In this document: positions 58,576 to 64,000 of the stretch, in pieces
Position numbering within the stretch: the stretch's first letter is position 1
How the letters are laid out: each line of letters begins with the position of its first letter
Assembly: GCF_028476545.1 (NCBI RefSeq)
Contig: NW_026732300.1
Coordinates: 1-64,000, forward strand
Length of the DNA: 64,000 nucleotides
Source of the DNA: Physella acuta
Taxonomy: Eukaryota; Mollusca; Gastropoda; Physidae
Reading direction: 5' to 3'
The notes under the pieces: model-generated
The model's input: only the letters and a program-made list of their open reading frames with translations
What the model was told of the DNA's origin: nothing
Database searches by the model: none
Position numbers and translations under genes: made by a program

Positions 58576-60242
58576 TTTTTTTTTTTTTTTTTTTTTTTTT
58601 AAACTTTTTTTTTTTTTTTAATACTTTTATTTGCAATTAAAACAAGTACATCAACATCACATTTTTTACATAGTTTCAAATGAAAACGAAAGGTTTTGAA
58701 CATGTACATAATGAATATTTGCGTGATGTCATGTATATGATTATAACAAAAATTACAAAAGATGGCAGTAAAAGGGGTGAAGGTCAAATAAACGTGTCAG
58801 AAGTCTGGGTGGGGAGTGGAAAGGATATTTTTCCGAGAATGACAAAGGGCCAGTGGAGCATTTTCAATGTAGGGAAACAAATTAAGTTGACTAGTTAAAA
58901 GAGTGTTTATTTATGTACTGGTCGCATTGAGTTTTCGAAAGGTTGCTGTGTAAAACATGAGGGGAAAGAAACAAGATTTAGAACTTTAAAAAGTAAATGA
59001 ATAGATATTCGAAATTGATGTTGGGGTGGGTGGTGGGGTCGTTGGAACAGTTAAAGGGAAAGTGGTGTTTTCATGTCTGAGGGTAAGTGGATAGAGGGGG
59101 AGAGGGGGGAGTGGGTAGCTGTGTCTGACGAGGCGTGGAGAGGGTGACTGCGTGTTTTAAGGCAAGCCAAGCGTCAAATTTTGTGCTGTGTTATCTGACT
59201 GCTGATGTGTTACCATTTGTAGTGTGTGTGGGTGGGGGGGGGGGGAGGGTTTGACGAACAGATTGCTGTGTGAGCGAATTAGTGGGAGGGTGAAAGGTTG
59301 GTATGTTCAAGTCGGTGTTTATGTTTAGATGAATGTTAAGTACCGACAGGTTAGGGGTGGGTAGGCGTGTAGCTATCACGTGTAGGGATGCAGTGGAGTT
59401 TTATAGATAAAAAAAATTGGTGTTCACATAAAAGAGTTAGTAAAGTTAACGAAACAACTGTAAGTGTTAATTTGGTGATAATACAATGAATACAAAAGGA
59501 GTACGGGTCATTGGGGTCATTTGTACGTTGTGGACCAAAGTACCTTACATATATGATAATAGTAATATAGTAACAAATGATAGCTTTACAATGTTTGTAA
59601 GCTTTATAAATTAAACAATACACAAAAAGCAACAATAGGAAAATGAAATGCCAAATGATAAATGATGCGACACAGAGTGGGGACATGGGGGTTGAGGGGT
59701 GGGAGTTACATTGATGTTGTTAGAAATGTATTTGGATAATACATCATTGTCACTGTTTAACATAGTACTTCATCACAGGGGTGGTGGTGATGGGGACGAG
59801 GGGATGCAGTTTTGAGGGGAAATTTGATATTGGGATCATGAGGTTTAGGGGCGGGGGGGGCGGAGAGGGTGTGATGAAAGGGGGATGTGTCAGTTCGATT
59901 AGGCGTTCCAGGTGGCAAAAGCAGTGTAATATGTTCTTTACGTTTTGGTGTTGTTAATTATGGTATATGTGTTTGAGTGCTGTCATTGTCGAGTCGTCTA
60001 CGATAAATCAAGTCTAGTACGTGTCCCGTGAACTGTACCTTGTCGTGTTTTGCTTTTATTCTGCTGTTCCAAATAGTCTGTCTATATATAGCTACCGTCC
60101 TTGCTTTTTGCTCTAGGTCCGTCCTATCTCTTTGTATTGGGATTTTGTTTAGAGTTATGACTATATCGATATTGTAGGTCTCGTTTTTTATTATTTTGTT
60201 TTCTAGCGTCTTTTTCATGTTTTGTATGGTGGGGCATTCCTA
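58576..60242 (-). mobile_element. 5'-truncated LINE-like remnant with poly(A) tail
   Basis: Read on the minus strand, the segment ends in two A tracts (58605-58619 and 58576-58600) preceded by AATAAAAGTATT, a likely polyadenylation signal. At its 5' end an 86-residue frame (59958-60218) is preceded in frame by ECPTIQN. It includes KARTVAIYRQTIWNSRIKAK and LIYRRRLDND, which has the feel of a LINE C-terminal region. About 1.3 kb of pyrimidine/CA-rich 3' sequence follows. Class assignment is uncertain. A processed transcript of another gene is the alternative. Confidence 0.5.
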
Positions 60243-60275
60243 ATGGTAGATGAGGCTTGTTTGTGGACTTAATTA

Positions 60276-61299
60276 AAAAAAACTACTACTATGTAAAACA
60301 TATTATTACTTTAAAACGTGAAAAAATATTATTAGAAATAGTTATCTATCTTCATTATTAATGTCAGTGTTATTTAGAATTGCTGAAAAATATAGAGTTA
60401 CTTACCCTTTGTATTTTTAAAACAATACCTCAGTTTTATGAGTAACTTTGTATATCACACAAAAAATTTTTTATGTTAAAAGCACGCTATTCTCCCTAAA
60501 GATCGAAATCAGAAAATAATATGACACGCATCTTACCAGCAATGACAATTTTATTAATATTTTTCTATTGTTTTAGTAAACCTATTTTCAATAGAACACT
60601 GCGTTAGTTTGTACTGTACTTCACACATCTAGAAGACAAATTGCTACTGTTGCGAACATTGTTCAACGGGCGACAACTGCAATCCTCAACAGAAAAATTA
60701 TCAAGCTAATTAACGAAATAAAAGGACTTATTATTTCATTTACCTCGGTCGGGATGACAACATAAAGTAGCGTTGCGTGGTGTTGTTGTAGCTGTTGTGT
60801 GGTGTTTTTGATGATGTTGTGAGAGGGTGCGGAGTGGTTCTAGAAAATCTTTCCGCGGCCTGACATTTTCCCAATTAGTACCATTTGGGTTGAATGGTGG
60901 GCACGCGAGCGCTAGGAGGAGTTAATGTTCCTGAGTGACGTGGAGGGAGTGACGTCCCCTGAAATGATGGTTTTAAAATTTATTTCATCAACTTCGCATA
61001 ATTTACCACGTGTAAGCTTGACACAGTTCTTAAACCATATGTAGAATATTTTATACGGTAGTTTTCGATACTTTGTGAGGACATATTCGATTCTATTATG
61101 TATCTAGTATCGCTATCCTAGCACTAACTGATGCCAATATTTAACTCATTTTCTTACCCAAACTCAAACGCAACACAAATCCCTTTCCTTATTCCTAACT
61201 TTACCATCATCTTTAACCTTATCTTTAAAAACATACTAGTACGATACTTTGCCACAGTGTTTACGAATACGATTACTTTCTCGAGAGGTTGTTTAAACT
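60276..61299. other. AT-rich spacer
   Basis: Nothing recognised. 60740-60960 is less AT-rich and includes a short GTTGTTG run. Confidence 0.5.
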
Positions 61300-61400
61300 A
61301 CATCACTTGTAAATGTTAATTACACTTACACATAAAATTGTTAATTTAACTTACACATAAAAACTGTTAATTACATTTACACATAAAATTGTTACATTGC
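61300..61400. repeat. Tandem repeat of about 28 bp, 3-4 copies
   Basis: TGTTAATTACACTTACACATAAAA and variants. Confidence 0.85.
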
Positions 61401-61951
61401 AACATAATCGTTTTAGAAGCTTTTACAAAAATACATGCTCTTTAACAATTTAACAAACACTCACTTCGAAATAATGGATATTTTTTTATGTCAACGAAAA
61501 TTTTACCAATTAAAAAAAAACATTTGCTGAGTAAAATGTTTCTATTTTTTTTTTTAGAGTTTGCTTAATTCGCGCATCTACATGTAGAACATAAACTGTA
61601 AATAAATTAAAGACACTCGAAATCACAAATCTCTGTCATTGCTGTTTGCTTTTATCGCCAAAGTGGAATAATTTACTCAGAAAGATTTCGTTAACGGTTA
61701 AAAGCGTTGTTTTGTCTTAATTATAATTTAGAAGACAGAAAACAAATTTTCGAATTTAATTAAAAATCTTTACCTAGGTTGGTTAAAAGCTTTCAATGTC
61801 CTCTTACTATGTGCGTCTAGGGTGGCTGATATAAAAAAAAAAGGTGTACACCAGACTTCAAAAATTGCCTACATAAATTAAGCAAAGATACGTTATTATT
61901 TTTTATCGTCAGAGCATTTAGAAATGTTGGTACGGAGTAAATAAGTAAAAC
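61401..61951. other. AT-rich spacer
   Basis: Nothing recognised. Confidence 0.5.
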
Positions 61952-62330
61952 TAGTGACGTCACTAGATCAAATGATACTCGATGCGGTAACCGTGTGTCC
62001 CCCCCAACCCCCCCACCGCGAACTGCTATAAAGGCTGAAATGATATTCTTAAAATATGGGTAATTTGGTGTCACCTTAATTGCAGATGGTGTCACCCAGT
62101 CCCTAATGAAGAATATAATTAATAAGCTACAATAATAATTGCAAAAAGACCTCAACATTAAGATTATCTTTTTTTCTTTCGCTTAAGTGTCACCCCCATT
62201 GCGGTTAATGTCAACTTGTCCCCACTGAGAAAACAACTAATAAGCTACTAAGATAACTTTAAAATGAAACCTCCACATTGAGATTATCTATTCTTTCGCT
62301 TTGGTGTCAGCCCCTTAAAAGGTGGCACTT
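61952..62330. mobile_element. Decayed member of the GGGTGTCACCC hAT-like family
   Basis: TAGTGACGTCACTAGATC and GATGCGGTAACC line up with the left end of the 57615 copy. Two diverged units of about 110-120 bp follow, each with AATAAGCTAC, TTAAGATTATCT/TTGAGATTATCT, TTTCGCTT and TGTCA(C/G)CCCC. The right inverted end is not recognisable. Confidence 0.55.
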
Positions 62331-62363
62331 TTATAACTAAAACATCCATTTAAAAAAGAAAAT

Positions 62364-62730
62364 TCATACTACTATTGGACAAACAAACTACTGAAGAGAT
62401 CATCTAGAGAAAACGGAGATGGATTGGACACACACTCAGGAAACCTGTATCCACCATAAGTCAGAACCCATCTGAAATCCACAGGCAAAATGAAAAGAGA
62501 GAGAGATCAAGAAAGACCTGGAGACGTGACCTGGAAGAAGACACCAAGAAAATTGGATACACCTGGGGACAGGTAGAGAAACTAGCCCAGGACAGAGATA
62601 CCTGACACCAAGAAGATTGGATACACCTGGGAACAGTAGGAGCGACTAGCCCAGGAGAGAGATACCTGGAAATCTATCAAAGCGGCCCATGCCCCAGGAA
62701 ATGCAACTGGCTAACCTAACATAACCTAAT
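62364..62730 (+). mobile_element. LINE 3' end: RT C-terminus, 64-bp duplication, CTAACC tail
   Basis: From 62408 a frame reads RKRRWIGHTLRKP, then RSRKTWRRDLEEDTKKIGYT and KLAQDRDT, ending at a stop at 62603. RRWIGH...LRKP and the TWRRDLE...AQDR pattern are the common C-terminal signature of animal non-LTR retrotransposon reverse transcriptases. An in-frame TAG at 62405 and loss of everything upstream show it is dead. The last 64 bp are repeated once (62541 and 62605), as in the copy at 3048. It ends GGCTAACCTAAC. It is one candidate source of machinery for the SINEs, which is inference. Confidence 0.88.
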
Positions 62731-62912
62731 AATGGACGGTGTTTCTTTCCTACTCAACAATGTCTTCATTAAGTCGATATCTCGTCTTTCAAACAATTAT
62801 TAAGGTAATTATAATTTCTTATCTCAATCCATATCATCACACCGCATGACTGCGAACACCTTCGCTACAGCAACAAGCTACCCACTCTCAACAACAGTAC
62901 ATTGCCCATGAT
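62731..62912. other. Spacer, nothing recognised
   Basis: Short AT-rich stretch, including the left target duplication of the next element. Confidence 0.4.
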
Positions 62913-63161
62913 CAGTGAGGTAGCGAGGTCGGGTGTCACCCGGTGCGACCCTTCCCGGGGACAAACTTTCAATTTTCGATTCAAACTTTCGATTTGCATC
63001 TCCTAAAACACTATTTAACACTCGAAGTAATCACTTAATTAAGTGGAATTATCATTTTTCTCTATATATTTTGCTATTTATTTACCTCGGAGTCACCCCC
63101 CTAAATGGTGTCACCCGGTGCGGTCCGCACCCCCGCCCCCCCCCCCTTCACTACGCCTCTG
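62913..63161. mobile_element. hAT-like MITE (GGGTGTCACCC family) with exact 8-bp duplication
   Basis: A 249-bp element starting CAGTGAGGTAGCGAGG and ending CACTACGCCTCTG, flanked by CCCATGAT on both sides (62905-62912 and 63162-63169). Inside are TCGGGTGTCACCCGGTGCG near the left and GGTGTCACCCGGTGCGGTCC near the right. No coding capacity. An intact-looking non-autonomous element. Confidence 0.9.
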
Positions 63162-63169
63162 CCCATGAT

Positions 63170-63424
63170 TATTTCAAGGGCTTATGATATTTTTTAACAC
63201 CAGCTCAAGCGACCGATCATAAGTTATCTCAGAACTAAACAAGTGGTGTAAACGTTGACGAGATTAAAGGCTCTCACATGTAGCCCTCATTATTATTGCG
63301 AGAGAGAAAAAACATGTAAAAAATGAAACAAATGGGCGAAACATAAATTTGAAAAATTAACTGCTATCTTGTAGATGTTGTGTGGTAAGCTTTAATGTCA
63401 AGTGGCAGTTATGGTTGATGGACT
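63170..63424. other. Spacer, nothing recognised
   Basis: AT-rich, no structure. Confidence 0.45.
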
Positions 63425-63486
63425 CGAACCCGAGACTTCTCGACTACCTGTTAAGGCAGGGGTTTTACCACTGGACCACGCACCCA
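63416..63486 (-). mobile_element. tRNA-like sequence, probably a SINE head
   Basis: On the minus strand TGCGTGGTCCAGTGGTAAAAC resembles an A box region and CTCGGGTTCGAGTCC is a near-perfect B box at tRNA spacing. The anticodon arm does not form a regular 5-bp stem with a 7-base loop, and the acceptor strands pair poorly. I therefore call it a SINE head or tRNA relic, not a functional tRNA. Confidence 0.55.
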
Positions 63487-64000
63487 CCATTATTCGTCGG
63501 AACATTTTTTCTATTATCTAATAAAATTTTTATACATAGGCAGTAAATCATTTTACGGGTTATGAGATCTTTCTATACATGGGACGGGGGGGGGGGGGGG
63601 CATCCATAAAAGACGTAACACTCGTAGGGGGAGGGGGGCGTAATATTGTGACGATGTGAGATGAGGGAGGGGGTGGGTGCGTTCTGATAGTAAGACGTCA
63701 TCCTTTTGCACTTTGCAAAAATTAAAACTTAGAAACTGAATTTCAGCCATTATTTCGCCTTTTTGTTCAAATCCTGTTTTTTTTTTTGTAAATTGTAATA
63801 GAAATTGATTAATATACTCTTCGCTGGCTGAGCTCAGTCAATATATTAGAAAGCAATCAATGTTTTAGAGAAAAGAAAACACCAACTTCAATTTTGAGAG
63901 GGACTGTAGATTGGGGTGTGACATCATTTTAGGGGGGGGGGGGTTAGTCTGACTTTTTGTGACGATGTGTGACGGAGGTGAGAGGGGATGTAAAAATCGT
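63487..64000. other. Spacer with poly(G) tracts
   Basis: G tracts at 63586-63600 and 63932-63943 within G-rich patches that share GTGACGATGTG(A/T)GA phrases (about 63647 and 63959), perhaps an old duplication. No gene seen. Confidence 0.5.

Noticed and set aside
63416-63486. Functional tRNA gene
   Set aside because: A and B boxes are good, but the anticodon arm and acceptor stem do not pair properly; better read as a SINE head.

Overview
The window looks like repeat-rich, gene-poor nuclear DNA of an invertebrate animal. I infer a mollusc, probably a gastropod, from the mix of tRNA-derived SINEs, LINE tails, hAT-type miniature elements, many minisatellites and very many poly(G)/poly(C) tracts. 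I could not test the taxon. I found no convincing host protein-coding gene, rRNA, functional tRNA or CRISPR array. Most open frames come from microsatellites, minisatellites or G/C tracts.

The centrepiece is one LTR retrotransposon at 34383-40827 on the minus strand. It has two ~750-bp LTRs with 3 differences, a 4-bp target duplication (TCAC), a polypurine tract and a candidate primer-binding site. It belongs to Ty3/gypsy, but its integrase lies before the reverse transcriptase (Gag-PR-INT-RT-RNase H). That order is usual for Ty1/copia and is known in Ty3/gypsy from the Gmr1-like group. The coding part is broken in at least two places; the LTRs point to a young insertion.

Region by region: 0-9.3 kb holds paired SINEs, a degenerate GC-rich minisatellite, a LINE 3' end, a hAT MITE, a long (TA)n tract and a chimeric SINE. 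9.3-19 kb is AT-rich with a 28-copy 26-bp array, a 141-bp higher-order array, a 23-bp array, a clean hAT MITE and an isolated RFX-like X-box. 19-33 kb has an unclassified repeat module, another hAT MITE, and 34-bp, 42-bp and 13-bp arrays. 33.7 kb has a 41-bp-stem hairpin. 40.8-50.5 kb is SINE-rich, with a 14-bp array and a duplicated 69-bp repeat block whose frame stays open. 52-64 kb has long TA/GT microsatellites, a weak candidate secreted-peptide exon, a 5'-truncated LINE-like remnant, and a local cluster of related hAT-like elements sharing a GGGTGTCACCC motif.

No genes work together here. The shared theme is non-autonomous elements depending on missing partners: SINEs on LINEs, MITEs on hAT transposases.
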